Shown piece by piece: positions 10,591-23,291 of a DNA stretch of 64,000 nucleotides. This DNA comes from Eleusine coracana subsp. coracana (Eukaryota > Streptophyta > Magnoliopsida > Poales > Poaceae), in the NCBI GenBank assembly GCA_032690845.1, contig CM064420.1:64716707-64780706 (forward strand), in the 5' to 3' direction. A model generated the notes under the pieces. That model made no database searches and was not told the DNA's origin. It saw only the letters and a program-made list of their open reading frames with translations. Position 1 is the stretch's first letter. Each line of letters starts with the position of its first letter. The translations under genes and the position numbers were made by a program.

Positions 10591-12369
10591 GGATAGATAA
10601 AAACGAAAATAAAATCATGGATTTTTCTGAACGGGCTGATCAATTAAAGGGAACGCGAGGTCACGAGTCGGAACATGACCAGTATGGAGGTGCAAGATGG
10701 TGATCATCATCTGCACCTGTAGGCTGTAGCTACGTCAGAACGATCGATTCCTGTGTTTGCGGTTTTATAGGCAGATTATGGTGAAATTCTAGCTGCTTGA
10801 ATAATGGTTGTCTTTTTAGCATGGCACTCACCACTTCAGTAGTCATCTCCATTCTCCAATGGCCGAGTATGTGTATATCTGGGCATCTGAGCCCCCGGAA
10901 CACGGCCTGGCCCCGCACGTTTGTAGGCATGGAACGGTAAGGCATGCGGGTCCTTACGGATCGTGCTGAACCATACTCTGGATCTTGGGTTAAGCCCGCG
11001 GCATGACCCTTTTTGCCAGCTTTAAAATTTTAATTTCTGAACATTAAGCAACACAAAATCACAGTTAAAAAAGCTAAATTAATTGAGCTTTTTTTTTTAA
11101 AAAAAATAAGAAATAGCATAGAGCACAAAACCACAAACCATTGTTCACAAAAAGCTAAATTTATTGAGATGTTCAAATGTTTGTCTACCTCTGTTAAAAA
11201 CCTTTTGCTAGCCAAGGCTAAAAGAGTATAACCCAACTCAATTATTCAAAGTGCACAATATTACAATCTTTTATAGTTTCATTAATCAACTACAAGAAGA
11301 TGGTTGTCATCCAGGTACAAGACGACCGGGGAGCTGTGACCGTGGGTGGGTTGGGCCATTAACAGCTACCGAGTTTTGACGGGCCGACCCCTTTTTTGGG
11401 TCGTGTTGCGTGCCGTAACATGCTACAGGCTGACACGAGCCTAGTTAATATTGTGTCGAACCATGTTTCGGCCATGCCAAAAGTCACGGGCTTCATGTCA
11501 GGCCAATTTTCTTAACTTGTTGGATGCCTAGATATATACATATGCCAATAAGTGAGACATAGCAACCTAATAAGATTTTAGACACACTAATAAATATGGA
11601 TTGTCTATGCACTATAAAATTGTGTGCATTCAATGCATTAGTGATTGAAGTTCTTTTGTGCATGGTAACATATGCTCTAGAGTGACCTAGATAGTCTAAC
11701 CCAATGTCTGATGATCATGATGCAACGGCTCAAAATCATTCACGACGTCTACTATGAACACAAACGATTCACAATGTACATAAGTTGAGATACTAGCAAA
11801 TATGATACATATTATTTCTTTTTCTGCCGATTCATAGAAGAAACGCATGTTTTACTCCTCTTGATGAATCAGATGCATGATTAGATAAGAAAATAAGATG
11901 AGCTGGACAGACCGGGCTACTAGATCAAAATAAGATTTCTTATTCAACTTAATTAACTATCTGATATATAACACTATTAAGAGAAAATGTAGTGGAGCCC
12001 TTCTCTTTTGTTAGATAGCTTTACTATGATATGACATATTTAACTATCCGATCATGAATTTGGCAAAAATATTTGATCATAATACAAAGTCAAACCTGGG
12101 ATGAGCACATGCTCCTATATGTGTTTAATAACAAATGCAATTAAGTTTTTTTTATAAAAAAATCAAACATATTTTTTTTGGGAGAATTTACAAACATAGA
12201 CCCTACTTTTTATGAGTTTTGATAAAGACCGTCGTGATTGTCATCCTTCCAAACCTAATGTACTTACACTTGTGTTTCTTCAAAGACTAAATCCAGGTCG
12301 TAATAAGAAATGAATAAAAAAAATCATATGGTCGTAAACTGTGTTTTGACCAGTTGCTGAGTCAGCAGC
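10591..12369. other. Intergenic, AT-rich, no gene seen
   Basis: 10940-11520 includes GC-rich patches with gggcatgaccc/gggccgacccc-type words (10995-11010, 11380-11440) that look like decayed DNA-transposon sequence. No boundaries could be set. No credible ORF. Confidence 0.4.
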
Positions 12370-13496
12370 TTAGTAGTAGTGGTTCACCACGGAGCACTTC
12401 TCCCTGATCTCCCCCTCGTTGCCGGTGAGCACCTCGATGGCTCCCATCTTGACCATCGCCGCGGCGAACTTGGCCTCCCACGCCCTCCCCGCGGCGGCGT
12501 GGAACGCGACGACCCCCGCCGTCCACGGGCTGTCGAGCAGCGCCTGGTCGGAGACCAGCGGCACCTTGTGCGCCAGCACGTTCTTGAAATACTGGTTATC
12601 GAGCCCGTTCGGCGTCTTATGGTCGAGCGGCACCGTGGTCCGGTCGTTCATGTCGCCGGTCTCCGGCGGGCATCGGCGCTTGAGGTCCGCGGCGTACGCG
12701 GGGTCCATGGCCGGGTCGGTCCGCCCGGGCTCGTCGCCGAAGTTGTACAGCCGCTGCGTGAACGACGAGCAGTGGGACCGCCCGATGGAGTGGGCCCCGG
12801 AGAGCGTGACCATCTCGTCGGCGGTGAGGCCCTTGCGCCGGAACCCGTCGACGAGCTCGCCGACGGTGGACTCCGGGGAGGGCACGTGGTCGAGCACCTC
12901 GTCCTTGACGGAGGCGCGGCCGTCGCGGCGGCCGGCGGGGACGGCGTAGTCGTCGACGGCGCCGGCGAGGTGGGCCCCGTCGCGCGCCGCGAAGGCGAGG
13001 ACGTCGGCGCAGGAGACCGTGCGCGGGCAGTGCGCCTCGAGGATGGCCTTCGCCTCGTCGATCACCTCGAACCCGCGCAGGCTCGGGAAGTTCGCCGGCG
13101 AATCCTTCTCCGCGTCGTGGCCCGGTGTCGAGTCGAGCAGGATCGACGCGTCACAGCCCTGCAGATACACAACAAGCAAGTCAGCGTCATCGCTAGCCTT
13201 TGCATGAAAAAGCATCTGATGATCAAAGTGTGTTTCGCTATAGCTGCGTAAATGCAGATGCATGTGCTGCTTACCCTGACGAAGCAGTCGTGGAAGTGCA
13301 TCCTGATGAGACCGGCGGCGATGCCGGGGTTCTTGGTGACGGCGCGGCGGACGGCGTTCCTCACAATGTCCTCGGCCTGGGGGCACGAGCGCCTGTAGAA
13401 ACCGACCTCTAGGGCTGCCGGCGAGGCGAGCGCCAGGGAAGAGGTCACCAGGGCCGCTGCCCATGCAAACACTATCGACGACCTCGTGGTCGTCAT
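12370..13496 (-). CDS. Class III secretory peroxidase
   Basis: Two exons, 13275-13496 and 12370-13158, encode 336 residues; stop TAA at 12372-12370. The start is ATG at 13496; an upstream in-frame TTG is not needed. The N-terminus (about residues 1-28) is a signal peptide, so the enzyme should be secreted to the cell wall or vacuole. The distal haem site is complete (LIRMHFHDCFVRGCDASILL) and the proximal His lies in LSGAHSIGRSHC. The conserved PNGLDNQYFKN and the Cys set for four disulfides are present. Class III enzymes (EC 1.11.1.7) oxidise phenolics with H2O2 in lignification, wall cross-linking and defence; the physiological substrate cannot be read from sequence. The single intron falls between FVR and GCD, a common site in this family. 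Length is typical (about 320-350). Confidence 0.95.
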
Positions 13497-13670
13497 GACG
13501 GCTGCCAACTGATTAACTGCTTCACGATCACTAGCTTGTTTGTTTGCTTGTTGATCGGTGCTACTAGTTAGGTTGCAACACTGCAGCTCTCGATTTATTT
13601 GAAGATTTGTAGCTGTTTAGCTGTGCTGAGAGTAGAGAGAGGTGAGCAGAGACGATGGCAAATGGGGCGC

Positions 13671-13680
13671 TATATATATC
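13671..13680 (-). promoter_or_regulatory. Probable TATA box of peroxidase gene
   Basis: tatatatatc read on + gives GATATATATA on -, about 175 bp before the peroxidase ATG. Position and sequence fit a plant core promoter with a long 5' UTR. Confidence 0.55.
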
Positions 13681-15126
13681 CTTCGCGAGTTGATGCAGCA
13701 GGTGAGAATTGCGCGTGTGTACGTTATATGCATTGTTTACAACGTGCCCAGTCAATAAGACCTGATCCAAGCAGTACAGCCAACTATAGCCGCCTCCGTC
13801 GTTTAACCCAGCAGCGGCCAATGTTCAATTATAATCAAGCAAGCAAGCATGTGTTCACAATGCACATGCATGTGGACCGTGTCAGACCTTTGTGGCCCGC
13901 AGCAACAGAATGGTGTCTGATTGTTCGATGGTCCATCACAAACGGATTTTTACAGTATTATAATCAGTTTGGTGCATGCATCTCTTTGTAGAATACGTCG
14001 GTGGTAAAGCGACGGATCCGTGCAACTATCGCCTTTGGCAGGATCGACGACGAACTGGTAAGAGGTCGAGGGGGGCCAACAGTGCGTATTGTACATGATT
14101 GCATGACACATCTACCAAACGTTTGCACAGAACTTTGTAACATCCGTTTGGCGTAACGGAGCTTTTGATAAAAAAAAATACGTTTGAAAAGCTGCTTGCG
14201 AATTGAATGTTCTTACACAAAGCATGACTTACTGAGCTTTTGAAACTGTTCTTAAACAAAGCGTGCGTCCTGATGAGCTTTTGACATGGTCGATGCGCTG
14301 CGCCGCGAAGAAACCGTCTGCGCTTAAGCTTAGAACATGCATGGAGTGGAATATTGTTTTATGTTTACTTTCCCTTTCGTTTACCTCGTGGCTTTTGACC
14401 TTAATTAATGAAAGAAAAATGTATGTCAAAAGGCAGAGAAGGATACACATATCTGTAATCAACCCATATACAGATTATTCCAGTAGTCTTGCTAGCATGA
14501 TTAGATCAGATGCATGGAAGTACTGGTTTGATGCTGTAACCTGTTGGCGATTTATTGAAACAATTTTAGTTAACATTAACAATACCACATGTCCATCTGA
14601 TAAAATTTTATTTTGATGTGATAGGGGCCGCGCGAACACGTACCCCTCTCTCACAAATTATATATGATGTCCACTCTCTCACTTGGGAAGATGCCTTCTA
14701 GGTGCAATGGAGGCTGTTAATTAACTTAGGCCACAGGTCTTCTTGATCACCTCAAGACCTCGTCCAGGTAAGTATGGATTAACGTTGCTCCTACGCCGTA
14801 ATTTATACTGCCTTCTTCCCTTCCCTCTTCTTCTGTTCGTAATACTTTTTTTTAGGGAATTCTGTTCGTAATACATGACTATTCAATCCCGTGTTTGTGT
14901 TGTCACAGTCCTTTTTTTCTTTTTTGAGAAAATTGTGCTCTCACAGTCGGAAGGGAAGTTGTTAGGCCAATGCGCTTGACGAACCAGGCCCAGATAGCCT
15001 TGTGGACTTCACTACTAGCCGCTTGTCCTATAAGCCCATAAATCAATTGAACCAGCCCACGAAGGGAGTCACACTCACATCACATGATGTATCGTTCATT
15101 CTTTTTTTTTAACACGAAGTCGGGTA
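13681..15126. other. Intergenic upstream of peroxidase, no gene seen
   Basis: Low-complexity T-rich patches (14846-14853, 14912-14924, 15102-15110) occur. Short ORFs lack domain signatures or codon bias. Confidence 0.4.
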
Positions 15127-15910
15127 GCTGTTGCCAGGGCCGGCCCTAGGGCGGTGCGACCGCACCGGCCCCTGAAAATTTAGGGCCCCCCGCTAAGCAA
15201 CAACAGAGGTGCATCACTATGCACTAGCAACACAATTTCTTGATTACGCTCTATTCAAATCCGCCTTTATGTAGACCTACAAACCAATCCTCTAGTGCTC
15301 TCATGCGCAGGTCTTACCTACGGCGGCCGTTTGTCTTCGCTATGATCAGTCATGGCGGTTCTGTAAGCACGAGACCTCTCTTAGTCTAACCAAGAAGACA
15401 ACCACGAAAGGTCAAAATGACATGGGCCTATCTAGTTGTCCAAGTAATTGGGCCAGTGGCCATATGAATAACAAAAGAAAAAAAAGCCTATGTTGGTTGT
15501 TGTTGCCTGCTGCCCAAAGCAAGAGTTTCCTTTTAAAAATTAAAATTAAAATACATTGATTGAGCCTGCACTTAGAAGGAAAAGGCCACAAAATATTAGC
15601 CAAATAATTATAGTTTGTCAGACCCAAATGTTTTGCATATATACGACTTACTTTGTTTTTATATGATTTTATCATACTTGATTTGTTGTTTTGTGTAAGT
15701 GATCTAGAAATACGTTGACAAAGTGAACAATAAATAATTTAATATAATACAAGGACACTAAACAAGAAGAATTTTTTAGGCTAACTTATTTTTTATATGA
15801 GGGAAATATTAGTGATATATTTTAAAATATTTTTTATTATTATAAAAGGGTCCTCCACATCATAATCTTGCACCGGGTCTCCAAAATGTTTGGGCCGGCC
15901 CTGCTGTTGC
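15127..15910. mobile_element. Non-autonomous hAT-type DNA transposon with 8-bp TSD
   Basis: The element spans about 15135-15902. Left end CAGGGCCGGCCCTAGG and right end TTTGGGCCGGCCCT form a 12-bp terminal inverted repeat. GCTGTTGC occurs immediately outside both ends (15127-15134 and 15903-15910), the 8-bp duplication expected for hAT transposition. No transposase ORF is present inside 768 bp, so it depends on a relative. The interior is AT-rich. Confidence 0.9.
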
Positions 15911-16169
15911 ACTTGCACTAGGGCTCACTAATTGTTCATGAATTTCGCTAAAAAAAACTAATGGTTCATGAATTCAGGTTAACAACACACAATACCTTTA
16001 TTCAAATAGCGTTTCGGTAGTACTCCCTCCATTTCAAAATTGTTGTCGCCATTGACTTTTTTTATTAACTTTGATCATTCGTGTTATTCAAAATATTTGT
16101 TCAAATATGAAATATTAAAGTTATATTTAAATTTTATCTAGTGATAAATCGAATCATGAGAAAATATAT

Positions 16170-17275
16170 TACTCCCTCCTTCCAGGTATATAGTACGTAT
16201 TAGAAGAAAAATTAATCCACATATATAGCGTGCATTTCAGTTGATAGTCTTGTGTTGTGTACGTGACTGTTAGGTTTTGGAGAAGTTTTTTTTTTTTTTG
16301 AGTAAAGCCGACCCTTTATTACCTCACCAATTGATTACAAGTTCCTACGGGTGGATTGGCAAACCATATATGATTGGCCCATATAGACTCAGGCCCTCTC
16401 CATCCATACTTCGCATTACATTCACACAATCACTTGCCACTTTTAGCCTTTTTCCGTCAAGATCAGCAGCAAGAGCCAAACCTTCTCTACAGGCAATTGC
16501 TTCTGCCGTCTCCGCTTTGAGGTCGCCCTCTGGAACCAATGTTGAGGCTCCCAAGAACAGTCCATCTCCATCACGAGCCACTGCTGCCGCTGCCCATCTA
16601 TTCGAGTTCTTGGCTGTGGCCGCATCAACATTTATCTTCAAGAAACCCAGTGGCAGTGGGATCCACTTTGGAGTTGTTGATTGGCGCCCTCTCTGAGTTG
16701 TGGTAAGTTCTTGAAAATTACCGCCAGCCAAGCTCTGGCATCCATCTCCTGGTTTGCACTTAAGAACTCCACAATGTCATCCTGCTCCAAAGCCCAGACC
16801 ACCTTGGCCATATTACACTCCAAGAGAGAGTGTTTCCATGAATATCGTGCATCTAGAACTCGAGGCCATGTTCCAATGGTGACGAACATCGTCTGTGGGT
16901 AACGACTGTCTTGTTAGGCGCCATAAGAAAACCTGCACTTTGGAGGGCGCCTTCACTTTTCATAGCTCAGTCCATTCATCCTGCTCAGATTTGACATCTG
17001 ATTTTCCTGTTTCTTGCTTAATCCAGGCCGATCTCCGTTTAATTGTGTCATTAACTTGCATGCTGCCTCTCTTTATTGGATGGTGGACTTTTGTTCGTTC
17101 TTTTGCCCCATGATTCACACAGTTTGATATTATGATGCAAGTTAATTAGCTATAAAATTTTACAAGAAATCAAAGTGAAAGTGGCAGAATAGTATGTTGA
17201 ATTAAGCTTGATAGTTTTTTTCTTGGTCTCTGTATAAGGGAGTAATATGCACTATATAGATGGAAGGAGGGAGTA
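16170..17275. mobile_element. Inner Stowaway-like MITE, itself interrupted by a LINE end
   Basis: The left end TACTCCCTCCTTCCAGGTAT and right end ATAGATGGAAGGAGGGAGTA are inverted copies for about 30 bp. TA dinucleotides flank it. The halves are separated by the LINE fragment 16286-about 17110. Confidence 0.85.
16286..17110 (-). mobile_element. 5'-truncated LINE 3' end with RNase H-like domain
   Basis: On the minus strand the sequence encodes a zf-RVT-like region (frames over 17110-16640; LWRLTRQSLPTDD, WPRVLDARYSWKHSLLEC) and then an RNase H-like RVT_3 domain at 16731-16345 (WIPLPLGFLKINVDAATAKN, DLKAETAEAIACREGLALAA). This is the usual C-terminus of plant L1-type ORF2. It ends with an AATAAA-like signal (about 16314-16320) and an A14 tail (16299-16286). 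Frame breaks show it is dead. Confidence 0.82.
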
Positions 17276-17361
17276 TATTTTTTTATTTTTTTTAATAAGA
17301 CGAATGATCAAAAATAGTGAAAAAAGTCAATAACAATAATAATTTTGGAACGAAGAGAGTA

Positions 17362-18200
17362 GATAATAATAATAAGCAGTATATATTATGTTGATCTCCT
17401 GTAGTGCAAGCACCGACCAAATAAAATCCAGCGGCTCATCACCAAATTAACAACCCGGCATGGAGCTTGCTAACCTTGTTAGCGAGCATCTTAAGATGCG
17501 AACCCCAATGCTTCCAATTCGTTGGTTAGGTAACCTACTTCGGTACTTCCCTATCATCGATTTACATGTGATCGCTCAGTTCCCCACATAAACGTAAGAA
17601 CTCTGCAAAGGAAAAATTAAAAAAGATATGCAACTTTGTATAAAGGAAACCTGTATGATCAAATCAAATATAGAGAAAGAAAGAAAAGGAAACGAAAGAA
17701 ACAATGGCGAATCAAAAGCGAGAAGAAAAGGTTACATCGCATTACCAAAAGCTAATAAAGGTTTCCAAAGCATAATCAGAGCCCAGTAATGATTCTCAAG
17801 AGGGCATCATATAGGTCACTGGTCGGTAGTGGTAGGACTCTCAGATGATCAAGCGATTACATCATGGTGACACACATGCACCTCGCATTGCACAAACCAA
17901 TATCACGATAGCGTACAGCACTTCTCTTTGGCTCTCGAGCACTGTTCTGTACCAATTAGTAGTAGGCCTAGCTAACATCTTTCGTTACACTGTAAAGAGC
18001 TTACTCATGTTTTCGCTACTTGACCTTCTTTAGGAAGGATTCATTCATTTTTATATGTGCATCCTAATATTAAACTAAGGATGTATGCCACGTGATGCGC
18101 CTTTTTTTTTGTGTGTGTGTGTATATGTGCATCAAACAAATGATCGTTCGTGATCGCAGCCCTCGATTCTGAATCAAACGAAGAAGATGGATCCTACTGT
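17362..18200. other. Intergenic, 3' side of MYB gene
   Basis: No gene seen. Includes a (GT)n tract near 18111-18122. The part near 18060-18200 is probably 3' UTR of the minus-strand MYB gene. Confidence 0.4.
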
Positions 18201-19422
18201 TCATAGCAGAACGGCAGGCGATCCGATCTCCGGGAGTTCATCAGCAGTGGCGGGCCCGCCTTGGAAGTAGGTGGAGACTGGGTCCCCCTCCGCGTCGTCG
18301 AGTGCGACCGTGAAGCCCATCTGGCCGAGTAGGTCAGACTGGGCCTGCGAATCGTCCGGTGGGCCCCACAGACCCAGCTCCTTCTCCAGGTTCTCCAACC
18401 ACCAATCGCTGCTCGCCTCCCCTGCTTCGCTCGTGCTGGCGGCGGCGCCCCCCGTAGTACACGGCACCGTGGCATCCCCGTGGGACGCGCCTGATGGGCC
18501 GTCCGGCACGCCGTCGATGATGCTCCAGATGTCCGGTTCGATGTCGATCACCGGCAGCTCGATCAGGTGGTCCTCCACGCCGCCGCCGACGCACGTCGTC
18601 AGGGAGGACGACGAGCACGGCGAAGACGGCGGCATTGGCTCCGGGAACGCGTCCACGAGCATGTCCGATATGTCGATTTCGGGTTCCACCGGTGGTATTA
18701 TGGCGACCGCGTCGGGCTCCTTGCTCGTGCCGCACTGCTCGCCGGCGTCGCCGCCGGAGCTGTTCGCGGTGGTCGTCGAGGAGGACGCCGAGGACGATGC
18801 TGTGATCGGCGTGTCGCCGCTCGGCGAGCCGTCTTTCTTTGCGGTTCCGGCCTTTTGCTGCTCCCTCTGCGCCACCTTCTTCTTGAGGTGAGTGTTCCAC
18901 ACGTTCTTGATCTCGTTGTCCGTCCTGCCCGGCAGGCATGCAGCGATCTTGGACCACCTGATGACGAGACAACAAATACGATCAATCATGAGTCTCAATT
19001 ACCCAAAAACACATGAAGGATGAAGCTGAAATCTCCAGCGCGAGGCCAGCAGCATGGGCTTACTTGTTCCCGAGCATGCCGTGCAGCTTGATGATGGTCT
19101 CCTCCTCGTCGGCGGTGAAGTTGCCGCGCTTCAGGTCCGGCCGCAGGTAATTGATCCACCGCAACCGGCAGCTCTTACCGCACCGAAGCAAGCCTGTCCA
19201 TAAAACAAGAAACCAATCAGAGAACAGCAACTCGCCATGCGCATTTGCAGTGCTCTCAGCTGGTAGTAGTAATAGCTAATAACCTGCTTGCTTGGGCAGT
19301 GCGCGCCAGTTCGCGTGGCCGTGCTTCTGGATGTAGGCGATGAGGCGCATGTCCTCCTGCGGCGTCCACGAGCCCCTGTTCAGCCCCACCTTGGCGCAGC
19401 ACGGTGCTCTCCCTCGCCCCAT
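18201..19422 (-). CDS. R2R3-MYB transcription factor, maize Zm1-like
   Basis: Three exons, 19284-19422, 19064-19193 and 18201-18957 (TGA 18203-18201), encode 341 residues. The R2 repeat has the regular Trp set (SWTPQED, NWRALP, RWINYL) and R3 has the usual first-Trp replacement (Phe in GNFTADEE) followed by KWSKIAACLPGRTDNEIKN. The N-terminus MGRGRAPCCAKVGL and the C-terminal blocks IELPVIDIEP-DIWSIIDG, WWLENLEKELGLWG and EGDPVSTYFQ match maize Myb-related protein Zm1 as I recall it; Zm1 is about 340 residues. Intron positions are the two standard R2R3 sites. It should act in the nucleus on MYB/AC-type promoter elements; the C-terminus is Ser-rich and acidic, as expected of an activation region. 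Target pathway is not shown by the sequence. Confidence 0.95.
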
Positions 19423-19552
19423 ACCTAACTACTCTTCGTTTCAAAGCTGTCACTCACTATTCCTGAGTCCTGAGTTGTGGTTGGGCTTGGGTGAATCGAT
19501 GATAGATGCAGAGCACTGAGCACGGATCGGGAGTTGCCGGGAGGAGCACGGG

Positions 19553-19560
19553 TATATATG
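19553..19560 (-). promoter_or_regulatory. Probable TATA box of MYB gene
   Basis: tatatatg on + is CATATATA on -, about 130 bp upstream of the MYB ATG. Position suits a core promoter. Confidence 0.5.
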
Positions 19561-20403
19561 TGTGGGCTTGAGACTGCTGGCAGCGCTGGCGCTCCGGCCC
19601 TGACGCGATGATGACAGGTGACAAACAAACCCGAGCAGGAGTTGCCCGACCCTACACTACCTCTACCATCTGGGACTATTGCGCTTACCAAACCCTTGTC
19701 CCAGGAAAGGAACGCCCTGTGGACCGGCAGCGTGAACCCGTTCGTGGCTCAGGTTGCTCGGCGAGGGCCTACGGCCCTGTTGTTAATCACGCCGTGCCCT
19801 CGTATTGGAGTTAGTACGCCTAGTGATCCTACACGTGTACTGCTTAGGATAATCTTGAGCTCCGGACGCTCAGAAAAGAAATTCATGCGCGAACTTTTCG
19901 GAGTAGTTGGAGAGCTTTAAAATGCTCGCCTTTTTCCGTGTTGGATTTCGTTGTATTTTTGTAGTATATCCACTATTGTTTGTGTTTATAATCCTATCTG
20001 TTGATTTCAAATTTAGTACCTTTTTGCTAGTGCAAGTGAGTTCATATTATCTTCTGCTAATCGGACTTTGACTGCATGAGGTGATTGTAGACCTGAGCTG
20101 ATGCGTGAAGCCTGTATAACAAGTACTAGCAGGTTAGTTGCAGTCGTCGTCATTGTTACTGTTAATGCTGTCATGGTTGCAAGAGTTGGCTCGGTAGGAG
20201 GCTGAACTGATACGCTATCAGGGCAAATTTGTTGGCTGGAATGTCCCCGCATAATCTCCTGGGGCCTCTGGCTATCTAGCTGCAGTTTCTGCAATTTTGT
20301 TGCCAACAATATGATCTTTATTGTCAGAAGATACAGAGTTTAGGTGTCACTGAATTTTTAACAGATCCCTTTAGGCATGTAAATTGCTTTAGTAAGCTTG
20401 CGA
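19561..20403. other. Intergenic upstream of MYB gene
   Basis: Promoter region of the MYB gene and then AT-rich spacer. Short ORFs at 19608-19920 and 20013-20309 lack recognisable domains. Confidence 0.4.
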
Positions 20404-23257
20404 ATATATATATATATATATACATAAAACGCTAAATGGCGCGCCGGTCGTTTGACCACCAGACGGGTTATGATCTGCTGCATGCATACTATTGAAGCAA
20501 TAATGCAAGCGCTCATGCGTGTCCTTGGTCCCCTACTTTTATATCAAAAGCTACATATAACGAATCTTTTATGTCCTCTACTTTTTATGCCAGCAGCTGC
20601 ATGAGTACTTTGTCCACCATCAACTGGTCAAACCAACCTACACATTCGTATATATACTAGTCTCTACGATGGTATAACGTGATAGTATATGTACAATAGT
20701 GGTCATATATTTTGAGGTCACCAGTCGTATATTTTCTACCGAGGTTGTATATTTTCAGAAAAATATTTTTTTGATTACTAGGTGGTCAAACCAACATCTG
20801 TGATCGTATATCGCGGTAGTATACGTACAATCGTGATAGTATATATTTTTAGATCAATAGTCGTATATTTTTTTGACCACCGGCTAATCAAACTAACCTC
20901 CATGATAGTATATTTTTAACCGCGGCCGTATATTTTCAAGTAAACAGTGATATATTTTCTATTATGTCCATATATTTTTAGGTCCACATTATTTTGACCA
21001 CCAATTAATCAAACCAACCTTCGTGATTGTATACTACGACGAGATATACTATCATAGAAGTAGAGATATTCTATCACGTTGTCCATAACATCATTAGTAG
21101 AGATATACTATCACCAAGACAAGATATACTTATAGAATATTATCGTATATATTTCAAAAAATATAGTCATGAGTATATAAATACATATATATACTCATAA
21201 GTACATAGATTTACACTTATAGATATGTACATTTGTGATAAAATATTATCCTAAAATCTCATGGAGTATATATACTACCTTATAATGCACACTGTAGTAT
21301 GAATTCAGAGAGAAGAAAAGTTAAAATACTACCCTAAAATACTATGAGAGCTTCAATTGAACAAGATCTATGAGCTGCACACAGACAAAAAGGTATCGCA
21401 CTTATGCATCAAAATCTGGTAGAAAAGAGAAAGAAAATTGATTAGTATATATACTCCTCTATTCCACATATTGTTAGTCTTAAAGTAGATTACAAGAGGT
21501 AATATATACTACATCATGAGGTAAGTATATATACTACTTGAGATTACAAGAAAATAAATTTTTTATAAAATATATCAACATCAACAGAATTCGTATATTA
21601 TCATGGATATACTATAACATTGAAAATAATATTATTCTGTAACAAGTGCAATAGTATATATACACTTACCTGGTTTATTTATAGGAGCTATAAAATACTG
21701 ATCTCAAACAATAGTATACTGATTCAATAATATATGATATAAATCTGAAAACAAAATTAAGATAAATGTATAATAAAACAAATAAAAATTAAATAGTTGT
21801 CAGAGGCAATATCCAACATCTGAATATACACAGGTGAAGCAAATAATAAAAAAAAATATACGACTGTCCATATCAATGTTTAGCAAATACAATTAAAAGT
21901 GATTATTTATGTATTGTAGGATAGTATATATACAATATGAGATTGCAGAACAACTAGCAAAAAGCAGTATATAATTATAGACGTACTATCATAAAATATA
22001 AGAAAATGGATTACAAGAGGTAGTATATATACTATTTGAGGTTACTATAAAATAAAATATTTATAAAATACAACAACATCAGCAGAGATGTACTATTATA
22101 TTGAAAAAAGATACTATTCTACTACAAGTTCAATAGTATATATATACTACAGAAAGTATATATACTTTATGTTTGCTTTCTTCCTTGTTCACGCATCTGA
22201 AAATTGTATATGTACTAGAAAATAGTATATATACTACAGAAAGTAATATACTATCAACAAAGTAATATACTATCAAGACTGTTTGCTCTATCAAGAACAT
22301 AGAGCACAATACGCTAGTTCCTCTTTCAGTGAAAAATCATAAGACCCATTAGAACAGCTCTAAAAATCACACAATTTTAACAGCATGCTCACTCCATCAT
22401 GAGGAATCCATTCCAACCAAAAGCACCAAGAAAGATTGAGTATTTAACACCAATTTCAGAATAATCGCATAACTCTAAAGAATGAGGAAAAGATAAGAAA
22501 CCTGAAATTAAACTGTGTTATTGAAAAAACTAATTTATTTCATAACACACAAATGTTCTCACATGTCCTAGCACCTGAATTCCCAAGAAAATCTAAGTCC
22601 AAACGCTGTCAAAATAGAGATTAAAAATTTACCCAAAAATAGCTCCGAAAATAGGATAAATAAAAAATTCGTGATAAAGCTTGTGCACACAAATCTGGAC
22701 CTTGTGCAGGTGGATGGAACGTGTGTAAGGTGTTGTTGACGGTCAGCAAGAGAAAAAGATGAGAACCGTCATCTGTGCAAGGTGATGTGGATAGAGTTCA
22801 TCGGGAACACAATAGTGGCCTTTAAGTAGTGACGCACATCAGTCTGTGTCTGACCGGCCACCATGAATATATCGACTTCATCTGCATGTAGCAGCGCCTC
22901 CAACATGGCGGCACCATCATCCCCATCAAGAAACAGTGCCGAGGATGAGCGCCCCCAAGCTTCCCTGATGTGCTCCTCTGTCCAGATCTGCTACTGCCTG
23001 TGAAGATCCTGGAGTTCGAGCGGACGACACGGGTTAGAGCTCAAGCAGACGAGAGGAGAGGAGAGGAGAGGAGGAAGAGGAGAGAGAAGACGAGATTCTA
23101 AATGAGGATGGAGAGAGAGAAAGACACAGGATTACTCGAATATATATTGTGCTGATATACTACTACAGAGCAAGATATACTACCGCGGAATAAAATATAC
23201 GATTGTGGGCTGAGTTGGTTGGACTGCACCAACCGACAGCGCTGCGCTCCATATAGA

Positions 23258-23289
<32 letters not shown>
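20404..23289. mobile_element. About 2.8-kb AT-rich non-autonomous DNA element between TA tracts
   Basis: The element (about 20422-23259) is bounded by (TA)n at 20404-20421 and 23260-23289. The left end gctaaatggcgcgccggtcg and the reverse complement of the right end (ctatatggagcgcagcgctgtcgg) form a degenerate inverted repeat. Subterminal DNA repeats degenerate units containing aaaccaacc...gatagtatat (near 20626, 20784, 20886, 21006) and an inverted relative lies near 23160-23220. A less AT-rich stretch at 22700-23110, with a GAGAG-rich tract near 23045-23090, may be captured sequence. No transposase was seen. The family is not recognised. Confidence 0.55.

Positions 23290-23291
<2 letters not shown>

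Larger units (their letters stand above)
16021..17361. mobile_element. Outer Stowaway-type MITE, split by later insertions
   Basis: The left arm 16021-16169 starts TACTCCCTCCATTTCAAAA. The right arm 17276-17361 ends TTTTGGAACGAAGAGAGTA. The reverse complement of the right arm matches the left arm for about 70 bp, including gatcattcg and the Stowaway-like terminal CTCCCTCC. The two arms are separated by a second MITE (16170-17275), so this is the oldest layer of the nest. Confidence 0.88.

Noticed and set aside
9837..10643. Minus-strand ORF of 268 codons
   Set aside because: Opposite strand of the kinase pseudogene; kinase motifs on + are unambiguous.
12379..13251. Long plus-strand ORF (290 codons) opposite the peroxidase gene
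   Set aside because: Antisense shadow of a GC3-rich exon; no domain and low-complexity Arg/Gly/Val composition.
18271..19016. Plus-strand ORFs opposite MYB exon 3
   Set aside because: Antisense shadows; the Zm1-like protein on - accounts for the region.
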